Shown piece after piece: positions 21,208 through 29,894 of a stretch of 37,704 nucleotides of DNA. Each line of letters starts with the position of its first letter. The stretch's first letter is position 1. The position numbers and the translations under genes are program-made. The DNA lies in assembly GCA_002371675.1 (NCBI GenBank), contig DFGE01000033.1:1-37704 (forward strand). Reading direction: 5' to 3'. The notes under the pieces are model-generated. The model worked only from the letters and a program-made list of their open reading frames with translations, searched no databases and was not told where the DNA came from. The DNA is from Clostridiales bacterium UBA3758 (GTDB lineage: Bacteria; Bacillota; Clostridia; Oscillospirales; Oscillospiraceae).

Positions 21208-21576
21208 ATGGCACAAAAGCCGCTGAAGCCATGTAAACACGCCGGCTGCCCAGAGCTGACCCGCGAGGGCTGGTGCCCCAGGCATCGGCCGCCGCACCGC
21301 AGGCGCGTGAGCGCAGAGTACCACGGCTGGTACAACCTGCCGATCTGGACGGACAGGCTGCGCCCGGCACAACTGCTGCGGGAGCCCTTCTGCCGGGAGT
21401 GCGCCCGCCAGGGCATACGCACCAGGGCAACGGTGGTCGACCACGTCATTCCGCACCGGGGCGACTGGGCGCTGTTCGTGGACGCTGGCAACCACCAGAG
21501 CCTGTGCAAGCATCACCACGACCAGAAGACCGCCCGAGAGCAGGCGCAGGATCGGCGAGAATTTGGCCAGATCTGA
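21208..21576 (+). CDS. HNH endonuclease, packaging-associated
   Basis: A 122-aa protein with an N-terminal zinc-type segment (CKHAGCPELTREGWCPRH) and the HNH core VVDHVIPHRGDW ... NHQSLCKHHHDQKT, giving the D-H, N-H and H residues of the motif and C-x2-C ligands (FCRECARQG). HNH proteins encoded next to terminase are needed for DNA packaging in HK97-like phages. GGAGGTGA lies seven bases before the ATG. Confidence 0.9.
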   Translation: MAQKPLKPCKHAGCPELTREGWCPRHRPPHRRRVSAEYHGWYNLPIWTDRLRPAQLLREPFCRECARQGIRTRATVVDHVIPHRGDWALFVDAGNHQSLCKHHHDQKTAREQAQDRREFGQI

Positions 21577-21797
21577 CCGTCCTTTTCGCGGGGAAGCTAC
21601 GCCGGCGCGGCCGGGCGTGTGCAGGTGAGCGGCGCCTGGTGCTCGGGGACGCGCAGGCGCGGCTATGGTCGCAGACCCTCCCCGGGGGTCAAAAAGTTTT
21701 GAACCCGCCCTCCTGATGCCCCGTGTCGCCTCGTCTGCGAGAAAAATTCCCCGATCGCGGAGCGGAAATCTGGTGGCAGCGGCGGAGGGGCAGCGAT
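21577..21797. other. Non-coding interval before terS
   Basis: No gene or clear hairpin is supported. It is the usual position for a phage packaging start (cos or pac), but I see no direct evidence for one. Confidence 0.3.
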
Positions 21798-21814
21798 GTG
21801 TCCGGGTTGGACAC
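21798..21814 (-). repeat. Dispersed 17-bp palindrome, copy 5 of 9
   Basis: GTGTCC-GGGTT-GGACAC on the plus strand (core AACCC on the minus strand), ending 18 bp before the terS start and directly before its ribosome site. Confidence 0.9.
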
Positions 21815-21832
21815 TGGGAAGGAGTGAGCAGG

Positions 21833-22318
21833 ATGCCGACAAAGGCCAAGACCCTTGACAACATGAGCAAGCACCTGACCCGGTCGGAGATTGAGGCCAG
21901 GCAGAGCGCCGAGGCCGGCGTGATGCCGACCCGCTTCCCTACGAAGCCGCCCTCTTTCATCAAGTCCAAGACGCCGGAGCGCAAGATCTGGGACCGGGTC
22001 CTGGCGGACATGAAGGACTACGAGATCCTGGATTGCCTGGACTCCGACGTGCTGGGGCTCTACTGCTCCAAGATGGTACGCTGGATCGAGGCCCAGGCGG
22101 CTTATACCAGGCTCCGCAAAGCCGCGGACGGCGGCGAGGAGCTTTCCAAGACTGACCTGAAGCTCCTGGTCTCCATCAGCTCTGAGATGCAGGCGCTGGA
22201 GGTAGGGATTCTGGCCTATGCCACCAAGCTGGGCCTGACGCCAGACGGCCGGGCGCGGCTCGCCAGGAAGCTGGCAGAGCAGGAAGAGGACGATCCGGAC
22301 GCGGATTTGTTCGGATGA
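21833..22318 (+). CDS. terS: Terminase small subunit, P27 family
   Basis: A 161-aa protein that should recognise phage DNA for packaging. It has the P27 layout: a basic N-terminus with a Pro-rich linker (MPTRFPTKPPSFIKSKTPER), then helical KIWDRVLADMKDYEILDCLD, LGLYCSKMVRWIEAQ, and LTPDGRARLARKLAEQEEDD near the end, where the LGLTPxxRxKL-type motif is diagnostic. GAAGGAG precedes the ATG. It overlaps terL by 4 bp. Confidence 0.9.
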   Translation: MPTKAKTLDNMSKHLTRSEIEARQSAEAGVMPTRFPTKPPSFIKSKTPERKIWDRVLADMKDYEILDCLDSDVLGLYCSKMVRWIEAQAAYTRLRKAADGGEELSKTDLKLLVSISSEMQALEVGILAYATKLGLTPDGRARLARKLAEQEEDDPDADLFG

Positions 22319-24117
22319 TGGAGCGCTGGAAGAGCGGGCTGCACCATCCTGTCAGCGTCTATGCCAAGCAGGTCACCCAGGGCAAGCTCCATGACCAGTG
22401 CTGCCCGTATGAGATCAAGGCATGTCAGCGGCACCTGGACGACCTGAAGCGCCAGGGCACCCCGGAGTTCCCCTATGTGTTCGACACGACCCGCGCCGAC
22501 CGGATTATCCGCTGGTTCAGCCAGTGCATCCAGACCCGCGGCGTGGAGGCCGGACAGCCCATTCAGCTGCAGCCCTGGCAGATCTTCGACCTGGGCTGCA
22601 CCTACGGCTGGGTGGAGATGGACACCGGCGCCAGGCGTTTCTCTAAGACCTACAACAAGCGCGCCCGAGGGAACTTCAAGTCCACCGAGAAATCCGGCCA
22701 GTGTCTGTATCACATGTGCGGCGACGCCATTTATCCGCCGTACCGGCCGGAGCTGGCGAGCTTTGAGCACGAGCCCGAGGTTCTCTGTGCAGCCGTCGAT
22801 AAGGGCCAGGCGCAGCGCGTCTTCGGTGACGCCAAGAAGATCGCCGAGGCCTCCCCGAAGATCCGCAAGCGGCTCCGGATCCCCAAGGCCAACCCGGTCA
22901 CCCACAAGACGCTGGGCGGCTTCATGATGGCCCTGAGCAAGGACACCAAGAACAAGGACTCCGGCGCTCCGTCTTACTTTGTCGTCGACGAATATCATGC
23001 CCATAAGGTCTCCGACATATATGAGCTGGGCGTGAACAGCTTCGGCAAGCGTGCCCAGGCGCTGCTGGATGTGATCACAACGGCCGGCGACGACGCCCAG
23101 TCCAAGCCCTGCTACCGTGAAGAACAGTACGCAAAGCGCGTCCTGGACGGCGACGTGGCCGATGAGGCGTACTTCGTGATGATCCGGGAGCTGCCGGACG
23201 GCGCGGATCCTCACAATAAGGCCCTCTGGGTCATGGCAAACCCCTGCCTCCGCTATCCCAACGAGTACAGCCGCTATCTCCTGAAGGAGATCAACGACGA
23301 ATACACTGCCGCCTACGGCAGCAACGATCCGGACAAGATCCGGCAGTTTCTAACCCGCCGCATGTGCATGTGGCAGACAGGCGCGGTCAATCGCTACCTG
23401 AACGAGCGCTGCATGGAGCTGGCCAGGGCGGCCATGATCCCCCCGGAAGCCTTTGCAACCCTCACTGACGGGTTGGAATGCTGGGCAGGCTTCGATCTGG
23501 GAAAGCGGATCGACCTGAGCGGCGCCGGAGCGGTATTCCTGCTTCCGGACGGCCGGGTGGCTGTCAAGGCGCAGGGCTTTCTGCCGGAGAACGCCGCGAC
23601 CCGGCACGAGCACTCCGATCGCGTCCCCTATACCGCCTGGGCGAAGGACGGCTACTGCACCCTGACGCCTGGCGATGTAACCGATAACAGCTACGTGGCC
23701 AGCTGGATCGAGGCCGGGATCCTCCAACACCGCTGGAAGGTGACGGAGATCTGCTATGACGGCCACAATGCCACGGATCTGGCGATCAGCCTGTGCGAAA
23801 AGTACAACAACGAAGATCTGTGCGTGGAGATCTCACAGACCTGCGCCGGGCAGAATCTGGCCTGCAAGGGCTTCCGGGAGCTGCTGCTCGCCGACAAGCT
23901 TGTGATCGAGTACAATCCCCTGCTACTCTGGTGCATGGCCAACGCCGTTGAGATCAAAAACAACTACGAGGACATCAAGCTTTCCAAGAAGCATAAAGAC
24001 GACACCGAACGCATCGACCCCCTGGCAGCGATCATGAACGCGCTGGCCCGGGCTCTGGTGCGAAAAAATAACCCCACGCTGCCCGACCGGATCGCAGACG
24101 GCAGCTGGAGCATGTGA
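22315..24117 (+). CDS. terL: Terminase large subunit
   Basis: A 600-aa packaging ATPase and nuclease. The ATPase domain has the adenine-binding LQPWQIFDLG region, a variant Walker A (RARGNFKS, 116-123) and Walker B YFVVDEYH (DE at 225-226). The nuclease half shows GFDLGKRIDLSGA and a CYDGHNATDL acidic centre. Length and order are typical of HK97/lambda-like Terminase_1 proteins. It pumps DNA into the prohead with TerS and the HNH protein. Confidence 0.95.
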   Translation: MMERWKSGLHHPVSVYAKQVTQGKLHDQCCPYEIKACQRHLDDLKRQGTPEFPYVFDTTRADRIIRWFSQCIQTRGVEAGQPIQLQPWQIFDLGCTYGWVEMDTGARRFSKTYNKRARGNFKSTEKSGQCLYHMCGDAIYPPYRPELASFEHEPEVLCAAVDKGQAQRVFGDAKKIAEASPKIRKRLRIPKANPVTHKTLGGFMMALSKDTKNKDSGAPSYFVVDEYHAHKVSDIYELGVNSFGKRAQALLDVITTAGDDAQSKPCYREEQYAKRVLDGDVADEAYFVMIRELPDGADPHNKALWVMANPCLRYPNEYSRYLLKEINDEYTAAYGSNDPDKIRQFLTRRMCMWQTGAVNRYLNERCMELARAAMIPPEAFATLTDGLECWAGFDLGKRIDLSGAGAVFLLPDGRVAVKAQGFLPENAATRHEHSDRVPYTAWAKDGYCTLTPGDVTDNSYVASWIEAGILQHRWKVTEICYDGHNATDLAISLCEKYNNEDLCVEISQTCAGQNLACKGFRELLLADKLVIEYNPLLLWCMANAVEIKNNYEDIKLSKKHKDDTERIDPLAAIMNALARALVRKNNPTLPDRIADGSWSM

Positions 24118-24118
24118 C

Positions 24119-24135
24119 GTGTCCGTTCCGGACAC
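24119..24135 (+). repeat. Dispersed 17-bp palindrome, copy 6 of 9
   Basis: GTGTCC-GTTCC-GGACAC placed exactly between the terL stop and the ribosome site of the head-closure gene. Confidence 0.9.
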
Positions 24136-24145
24136 AGGAGGAACC

Positions 24146-24481
24146 ATGTACGACGCTGGCGAGATGCGAAACCACATCACCTTCCAGAAGTTCAACGGGG
24201 CCCGGGACAACCTGGGCGATCTGCAGTATATGGATGCGGCAAACTGGCGGGATTTCGCCTATGCGTGGGCCTCTCTGAAGCCGATCGCCGGCCGCGAGTT
24301 CTACGCGGCGGAGCAGCACGAAAGCGAAGTGACCCACAACATCGGCTGCCGGTACCGCGCCGGGCTTGAGAATGAGATGCGGATCATCCTGGGCACCAGG
24401 ATCTTCCGGATCATCGCGATCATCGACTGGGAAAACCGTCACGAACAGCTGCAGATCAAGGTCAAGGAGCTTGTGCGATGA
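24146..24481 (+). CDS. Head closure protein (phage head-tail adaptor family)
   Basis: A 111-aa protein starting MYDAGEMRNHITFQKF, with the WASLKPIAGREFYAAEQ block and the closing RIFRIIAIIDWENRHEQLQI strand typical of SPP1 gp16/HK97 gp7-like head closure proteins. GGAGG is six bases upstream. It should seal the connector after packaging. Its position before protease and portal is unusual. Confidence 0.88.
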   Translation: MYDAGEMRNHITFQKFNGARDNLGDLQYMDAANWRDFAYAWASLKPIAGREFYAAEQHESEVTHNIGCRYRAGLENEMRIILGTRIFRIIAIIDWENRHEQLQIKVKELVR

Positions 24482-25068
24482 GGCAGGAGCTGAGCTTCGA
24501 CACCCGTGACCTGCGGAAATTTGAGAAGACCATGCAACGCATGGGCGGCGTTCCGCAGAAGGCGGCCACCAAGGCGGCCTCCAAGGGTCTGACCGTCGTC
24601 CGTCGCGAGGTCCGGAAGCTTGTGCCTGTTGGGAGAACCGGCAAGCTCAAGCGTGGGCTTTACCGGAAGGGCGAGAAAACCAGGCTCAAAGGAAGGAAGG
24701 TCTATGAGCTGACCTTCAATCCCAAGATGAATTCCGACTTTCAGAAGCCGATCCAGAACCCCGGCGTTCTGGGCGGCAAGCATGCCTCCCACGCCTATTA
24801 TCCCAATTCGATCGAGTACGGCTTCCTGGCCAGAAAGAAGGGCGGCGGGATCGAATACCGCACTTTCTCCCGCGAGTCAGACAACGAGCGGGACAGCGTC
24901 CGCGGACACCGGAAGCAGGTAAAGCAGACCGTGCAGGGCTGGGGAAGTCAAAAGGTCGCCGGCCAGCACTTCATGCAGCGTGGCGCCCAGAAGGCTGAGC
25001 CGACGGTCAAGAACACTATGGCGGACACACTCATCAAGGAGGCGACTAAGATATGGACCCAAGATTGA
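24478..25068 (+). CDS. HK97 gp10-like protein
   Basis: A 196-aa protein of the HK97-gp10 family: N-terminal DTRDLRKFEKTMQRMGG, the VVRREVRKLVPVGRTGKLKR motif, and YPNSIEYGF before a basic variable region. In the family this acts at the head-tail joining or tail completion stage. It overlaps the previous gene by ATGA and the next by 16 bp. Confidence 0.9.
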   Translation: MRQELSFDTRDLRKFEKTMQRMGGVPQKAATKAASKGLTVVRREVRKLVPVGRTGKLKRGLYRKGEKTRLKGRKVYELTFNPKMNSDFQKPIQNPGVLGGKHASHAYYPNSIEYGFLARKKGGGIEYRTFSRESDNERDSVRGHRKQVKQTVQGWGSQKVAGQHFMQRGAQKAEPTVKNTMADTLIKEATKIWTQD

Positions 25069-25517
25069 CGCCGGAGCGCGTCTTCGTGTATGAGCTGGAG
25101 AAGCTGGACTTTCTCAGCGGTCCGTCAGGCGCGCAGGTCTATGCGCTGGGTCCCGCGAAGAACGCGGCGCCGCCCTTCACGTTTTATATCCGGCGCAGCT
25201 GCGAAGAGGAACAGGCCCTCGACGGCGGCACGGGGCTGCAGCAGGCATCCTTCGCCCTGCATCTCGTGACCGCACGCTACGAGGATCTTTCCGTCCTGGG
25301 CGATCAGATCCGCCGGGCAATCCTGAGGCTGCGCGGCCACCGCTTTATGCTGATTGAAACCGCCCCGGTTCCGCATGAAGGGGACGCTGACGCCATTTTC
25401 ATCGAGGATGTTACGATCCAGGAGAACAGTCCCGACCTTCTGGAGACGGAGGTGGGGCTGTACCGCAGGATCTATGACGTTGATATTCACTATCAAACAG
25501 AGGAGGGAAGCGTATGA
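25053..25517 (+). CDS. Tail completion/terminator protein (DUF3168-like)
   Basis: A 154-aa protein after the gp10-like gene, the usual place of the tail terminator. The core FALHLVTARYEDLSVLGDQI then RRAILRLRG and a final beta strand fit the tail-terminator fold. The family call rests on pattern and position. GGAGG precedes the ATG, which lies within the end of the previous gene. Confidence 0.7.
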   Translation: MDPRLTPERVFVYELEKLDFLSGPSGAQVYALGPAKNAAPPFTFYIRRSCEEEQALDGGTGLQQASFALHLVTARYEDLSVLGDQIRRAILRLRGHRFMLIETAPVPHEGDADAIFIEDVTIQENSPDLLETEVGLYRRIYDVDIHYQTEEGSV

Positions 25518-26359
25518 CGGTACAGCTTTACGGTGAGCTTATCAGCGATGAATGGGATTGGATCTACAGCTATTGGGAGATCCCGCACTGCTGCCCCATG
25601 CAGGTGCGCGAGGCGATCAAACAGCTGCCGGAGGGCGAGGATCTGATCGTGGAGATCAACTGCCCGGGCGGAGACGTCTGGGCCGGCTTCGAGATCTTCG
25701 GGCTGCTGCAGGCGTGCAGCGCCCACACTGAGGCGCACATCATCGCCATGGCGGCCAGCGCGGCCACAACTGTCACAAGCGGATGCGATACGGTGCTGGC
25801 CTCTCCGGTGGCTCAGGTGATGATCCACCAGCCGGCGGCAAGGGGCGGGTACCTGAATAACGACGGCGCACGGGAGCTGGTGCAGTTCCTGGACTCGGTC
25901 CGGGCCAGCATTATCAACGGCTACGTGATCAAGGCCGCAGGGAAGACGCCCAGGGCTCGCTTCGAGGAGTTGGTGGACAACTCCACCTGGATGCCCGTAC
26001 AGGACGCCATGGCGCTGGGGCTCGTTGACGGGCTGCTGGACGCGGATGAGGACGCCGCACAGCGGATCACCGCGTCAGGCGGTATCGTCATCAGTAACGT
26101 GGCGAGCCTGTCCGTGACGCCCCAGGCCCTCCTGGAGCGCTACGAGGCCGCTGTGCGGGCCGGAACGATGGAGGAGGTCCCCGGGCATCCTGTTGCTCGT
26201 GAAGCGGCACACGCGCTCAGCAAGGCCGCCGACGCGGTAAACGCAGCCGCCGACGCGATCGGCAAGCTCGGCGACGCCGCTAAATCTGCGAGCCACATGG
26301 CCTCCGATTGGAAGCTTCAGGCCGCTATCGACCTGGCGAGAGCGAGGTGCCGGGCATGA
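25514..26359 (+). CDS. ClpP-type head maturation protease
   Basis: A 281-aa serine protease of the ClpP fold that should process the capsid during prohead maturation. The IVEINCPGGDVWAGFEIFGL block, S82 (AMAASAAT) and H105 (VMIHQPA) are the expected catalytic regions. After residue about 190 there is an Ala-rich helical tail, possibly scaffold-like. ATGA overlaps join it to its neighbours. Confidence 0.92.
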   Translation: MTVQLYGELISDEWDWIYSYWEIPHCCPMQVREAIKQLPEGEDLIVEINCPGGDVWAGFEIFGLLQACSAHTEAHIIAMAASAATTVTSGCDTVLASPVAQVMIHQPAARGGYLNNDGARELVQFLDSVRASIINGYVIKAAGKTPRARFEELVDNSTWMPVQDAMALGLVDGLLDADEDAAQRITASGGIVISNVASLSVTPQALLERYEAAVRAGTMEEVPGHPVAREAAHALSKAADAVNAAADAIGKLGDAAKSASHMASDWKLQAAIDLARARCRA

Positions 26360-27624
26360 ACGCCATTGAAAGAGGCCTTGCCTCGCTGCTGGGGCCGCCC
26401 AGGGCGCAGAACACGATCCTGGCGTCTGATTTGGGTCTCTCCGGCGGATCCTCTCCCATTCGCGCGGACGCCGAGGCTGCCATGCGGCTGTCGACGGTGA
26501 ACCGCTGCATCGAGATCCTGAGCGACAGCATCGCCAAGATGCCCTTTTATGTGTTCGACAGCCGCAGCCGGCGGCGGATCACCGATCACCCGGCCTGTGA
26601 GCTGCTGAGCGTCCGCCCCAACCCCTGGCAGACACCTTTTGTTGCCAAAAAGCAGCTGGAGGTGGAACGGATCAACGGCAACGGGATCGCCTGGATCCGC
26701 AGGGATCCCGGCACGATGCAGGCGCTGGAGTATGTGCCGATCCCGCGGGGAAAGTACAGCGTCACGCTGGACTCCTCCGGTGCGGTCGTATATACCCTGA
26801 TCCACCCCTATACAGGTGAAACCATCCGCTGCGGCCGAATGGACGTGCTGCACGGCATTGCCTACTCCCGCAACGGGTACCTGGGCATCAGCTACTTGGA
26901 GCGGGCGGCGGAGGTAATCCGCAGCTCCAGGGCGGCGCAGGAATACGCCAGCAGCTACTACGCCAACGGCGGCCAGCCCAGCGGGATCCTGAAGACCGAG
27001 AGCGACCTGGGCGGCAATGTGGAGGTCAGGGACGCCGCGGGGAATGCCGAGACGATCAGCAAGAAGGAAGCGGTGCGCCGGGAGTGGGAAAAGCGTCACA
27101 GCGGCCCTCAGAACGCCCAGCGGATCGCGGTGCTGGACATGGGGTTGGACTACAAGCCTCTAAGTATCTCCAACCGGGACGCCCAGTTCGTGGAGCAGTC
27201 CGATCTGAGCGTGCAGGATCTCGCTCGTTTTTTCGGTGTGCCGCTTTACAAGCTGCAGGCCGGCAAGCAGAGCTACAGCTCCAACGAGCAGAACGCCATT
27301 GAATACGTCGTCGGCACGCTGCACCCCAATACCACGCTGTGGGAGCAGGAGTTCACCTACAAGATTCTGCCGCCCCAGGACGTGGAAAAGGGCCTGGAGA
27401 TCCGCGGCAACATGATGGCGGAACTGCGGGGCGACTGGAAGACCCGCGGCGAATGGTACAAGGCCATGCGGGAGATCGGCGGCTTCTCCGTCAACGACAT
27501 CCTGGCACTTGAGGATATGCCGGATGTAGAGGGCGGCGATGAACGCTATGCGTCCCTGAATTATGTGCCGCTGCGCCTCTGGCCGCAGTTGGCACTGACG
27601 CGCAATGGGAATGGAGGTGCCTGA
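26356..27624 (+). CDS. Portal protein, HK97 family
   Basis: A 422-aa protein of the dodecameric DNA gate. It has STVNRCIEILSDSIAKMPFY, VLHGIAYSRNGYLGISYLER, SSYYANGGQPSGIL, and the SVQDLARFFGVPLYKLQAGK block, all signatures of HK97-type portals. The ATG at 26356 overlaps the protease stop (ATGA). It follows the protease instead of preceding it. Confidence 0.95.
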   Translation: MNAIERGLASLLGPPRAQNTILASDLGLSGGSSPIRADAEAAMRLSTVNRCIEILSDSIAKMPFYVFDSRSRRRITDHPACELLSVRPNPWQTPFVAKKQLEVERINGNGIAWIRRDPGTMQALEYVPIPRGKYSVTLDSSGAVVYTLIHPYTGETIRCGRMDVLHGIAYSRNGYLGISYLERAAEVIRSSRAAQEYASSYYANGGQPSGILKTESDLGGNVEVRDAAGNAETISKKEAVRREWEKRHSGPQNAQRIAVLDMGLDYKPLSISNRDAQFVEQSDLSVQDLARFFGVPLYKLQAGKQSYSSNEQNAIEYVVGTLHPNTTLWEQEFTYKILPPQDVEKGLEIRGNMMAELRGDWKTRGEWYKAMREIGGFSVNDILALEDMPDVEGGDERYASLNYVPLRLWPQLALTRNGNGGA

Positions 27625-27782
27625 TGGCCGTTCTCTGCGTTCTCCTGGGTCTGTGCGCGATCTCCGTGGGCGTAGGGATGCTCTGCATCCCCGCAGGCAT
27701 CATCACCGCAGGCGCGTCCCTGGTGGCTCTGGGCCTTGTCTGGATCCGAGGAAAGAGTCGATCAGAGCCCACATCCAAATAG
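27624..27782 (+). CDS. 52-aa membrane protein between portal and capsid
   Basis: The frame begins MAVLCVLLGLCAISVGVGML and has two short hydrophobic segments broken by IPAGIITAGASLVALGLVWI, then a basic tail. Its ATG shares a base with the portal stop and ATGGAGG lies 14-8 bases before it. Similar tiny membrane genes sit at this spot in other Firmicutes siphophages. Function unknown. Confidence 0.65.
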   Translation: MAVLCVLLGLCAISVGVGMLCIPAGIITAGASLVALGLVWIRGKSRSEPTSK

Positions 27783-27798
27783 CAGGCCGGAGCCTTGA

Positions 27799-27849
27799 GG
27801 GCCGGAGCCGTGTCCATCCCGGACACCGCCCGGCCCTTTTCTTATTTTT
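27799..27849 (+). terminator. Intrinsic terminator with an embedded 17-bp palindrome
   Basis: GGGCCGG (27799-27805) pairs with CCGGCCC (27830-27836), followed by a T-rich run. The apical stem is copy 7 of the dispersed palindrome. It lies between portal and capsid genes. Confidence 0.75.
27810..27826 (+). repeat. Dispersed 17-bp palindrome, copy 7 of 9
   Basis: GTGTCC-ATCCC-GGACAC inside a terminator hairpin upstream of the capsid gene. Confidence 0.9.
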
Positions 27850-27902
27850 GCATATCTGCGGCGTGGCCGCTGATATATCAATTTTTTCTTTGGAGGTACC
27901 AC

Positions 27903-29084
27903 ATGAAAAGAAAACTGATCGCACTGGCCAACGACCGCACCGCAGCGCTCAACGCTGCCGAGGCCGCCTACAAGGCCGGAAACCAGGCTGAGTACAACAG
28001 CCAGATGGAGAAGGTCGCGAATCTGGACAAAGAGATCGAGACCGTGAAGAATTTCCTGCAGGCGCAGGAGCGGCAGATCCTGGAGTCCACTCCCTCCGCC
28101 GCCGAGACCAGGGACATGGCCGAGGAGCGCGGCAACCTGCTGATGCAGCACAAGGATGTCCGCCTCCCCGAGAACGAGGTGCTGCGGTGCCTGCGCAACA
28201 GCGTGACCATTACAGGGGCGCTGGTGCAGCCCACCGGCGCCGGCAGCGAGATCCAAGGCGGCAACGCGCCGATCTCCAGCATCCTGGACATGGTCCGCGT
28301 GGAGGACTACACCGGCCTGAGCGGCTGGGAGGAGGCCTATCTGATCACCGAGAGCGGCGCCGAGGTCAACGACCCCGTCGCCAAGTCCGGCCAGGCCCGC
28401 GGCAATACTGCCAGCCCGACCTTCGGCGTCGCGCAGATCGTGCCCATGGAGGTCTCTGTCACCGATTTCGTTGACAAGAGCATCTCTGACCTGAGCCCCG
28501 CCCGGTACTACGAAAAGGTGCTCTCCCTGGCGCTGCGGGCTCTGCGTCGCGAGGCTGTGAAGATCATCGTTAACGGCGCTGTGGATGGCACCAAGACCAT
28601 CTATGGCATCAAAACCGCCAAAAACAAGGCCGGCGCTGCCATCACCAAAGCTGGCACCTATACCGCGATCGATGAGAACACCCTGGATGAGCTGTACTTC
28701 GCCTACGGTTCCGACTCCGAGCTGGCCGGCGGCGCCGTGCTGCAGCTGACCAAGGCTGACCTGAAGGCCATCGGCCGTCTGCGCGGAACCAATGAGAAGC
28801 GTCGGCTCTTTACCATCACGCCCGGCGGCAACGGCAATACCGGCGTGATCGCCGATGGCGGTGTGCAGCTTCCCTATGTCTTGGTTCCCGGCCTGAGCGC
28901 CGGCGATCTGATCTACGGCGCGCCGATGAACTACATCCTGGGTCTGTTCGGTGACTACTCCATCCGCGTGGATGAGAGCGTCAAGTCCATCGAGCGCATG
29001 CACACCATTCTCGGCGATGTAAAGCTGGGCGGCAATGTTGTGGAGCACGAGGGCTTCGTGTACTACTCGAAGACCGGCGCCTGA
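27903..29084 (+). CDS. Major capsid protein, HK97 fold
   Basis: A 393-aa protein starting MKRKLIALANDRTAALNAAE. The first 75 residues are a coiled coil (delta/scaffold domain) likely removed by the ClpP-type protease. The mature part has the HK97 pattern: SSILDMVRVEDYTGLSGWEE, AYLITESGAEV, the long spine helix region RYYEKVLSLALRALRREAVK, and closing GLFGDYSIRVDESVKSIERM. TTTGGAGG precedes the ATG. Confidence 0.95.
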   Translation: MKRKLIALANDRTAALNAAEAAYKAGNQAEYNSQMEKVANLDKEIETVKNFLQAQERQILESTPSAAETRDMAEERGNLLMQHKDVRLPENEVLRCLRNSVTITGALVQPTGAGSEIQGGNAPISSILDMVRVEDYTGLSGWEEAYLITESGAEVNDPVAKSGQARGNTASPTFGVAQIVPMEVSVTDFVDKSISDLSPARYYEKVLSLALRALRREAVKIIVNGAVDGTKTIYGIKTAKNKAGAAITKAGTYTAIDENTLDELYFAYGSDSELAGGAVLQLTKADLKAIGRLRGTNEKRRLFTITPGGNGNTGVIADGGVQLPYVLVPGLSAGDLIYGAPMNYILGLFGDYSIRVDESVKSIERMHTILGDVKLGGNVVEHEGFVYYSKTGA

Positions 29085-29090
29085 TAAGCC

Positions 29091-29390
29091 ATGAGAGACC
29101 AGGCGGCGGCAGATGCCGCGCGGGCGCTGCAAGCCTGCAAGAGCTATATGCGGGTCGACGGGGATGAGGACGACGAGACCATCAAGGCGCTGATGGCAGC
29201 CGCCGGCGAATACCTCAGGAACGCCGGTATCCCGGAGCCGGAAGAGCCGTCGCCGCTCTACTCTCTGGCGCTCAACTCGCTGACCCTGCATTACTACGAC
29301 CACAGGGACGCGGTCGGGACGGAGGCTCCGCTTCCCACCGGGCTGCGCCCGATCCTGAACCAGCTGAAGGGGCTGAACGGCCTCTTCTGA
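29091..29390 (+). CDS. Head-tail connector, gp6-like
   Basis: A 99-aa protein of the gp6/gp15-like adaptor type: a charged helical start (KSYMRVDGDEDDETIKALMA), AAGEYLRNAGI, and LALNSLTLHYYDHRDAVG with LPTGLRPILNQLKGL at the end. It forms the ring below the portal. It starts six bases after the capsid stop. The other connector genes are upstream, between terL and the protease. Confidence 0.9.
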   Translation: MRDQAAADAARALQACKSYMRVDGDEDDETIKALMAAAGEYLRNAGIPEPEEPSPLYSLALNSLTLHYYDHRDAVGTEAPLPTGLRPILNQLKGLNGLF

Positions 29391-29407
29391 GGCCAGAGCC
29401 AACAAGG

Positions 29408-29449
29408 GCCGGGGCCGTGTGTCCATTCCGGACACCGCCCCGGCTTTTT
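29408..29449 (+). terminator. Intrinsic terminator with an embedded 17-bp palindrome
   Basis: GCCGGGGC (29408-29415) pairs with GCCCCGGC (29437-29444) followed by TTTTT. Copy 8 of the palindrome forms the apical stem. Same architecture as the element at 27799-27849. Confidence 0.8.
29419..29435 (+). repeat. Dispersed 17-bp palindrome, copy 8 of 9
   Basis: GTGTCC-ATTCC-GGACAC inside a terminator hairpin upstream of the tail tube gene. Confidence 0.9.
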
Positions 29450-29471
29450 CTATTATGAGAAGGAGGCTTTT

Positions 29472-29885
29472 ATGAGCAAATCCAACGCAATCGGGACCGC
29501 CCTCAAGGTCAACAGCAAGACCGTGGGCGGCCTGACGAACATCAACGGCATCGAGATCACCGCCGACACTATCGACGTCACCGCCCTGGATAATGCCACC
29601 GGCTACCGTGAGAAGGAGCCTGGCTTCAAGGACGTGGGCGACGTCACTGTTTCCGGTTTCCTGGATGGCGAGGACGAAGGCCAGGAGGAGTGCATGACGC
29701 TGCTGAACAGTGGCACCACCGTCCCCTGCAGCATCACTTTCCCCCCCAAGATCGGCAAGACCTGGTCCTTCAACGCTTCCGTGATCCGCTTCAGCACCGG
29801 GGCGGAGGTCGGCAGTGCGGTCAGCTTCGAGGCGACGCTCGCCGTCACCGGCCAGCCTACCCTCGGCGCTACGCCCCAGGCGTAA
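29472..29885 (+). CDS. Major tail (tube) protein
   Basis: A 137-aa protein with GTALKVNSKTVGGLTNINGI, EITADTIDVTALDN, GFKDVGDVTVSGFLDGED and a final beta-rich block, the layout of siphophage tube proteins. AGAAGGAGG lies before the ATG. It follows the gp6-like connector directly. Confidence 0.9.
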   Translation: MSKSNAIGTALKVNSKTVGGLTNINGIEITADTIDVTALDNATGYREKEPGFKDVGDVTVSGFLDGEDEGQEECMTLLNSGTTVPCSITFPPKIGKTWSFNASVIRFSTGAEVGSAVSFEATLAVTGQPTLGATPQA

Positions 29886-29894
29886 GGAGGGCAC

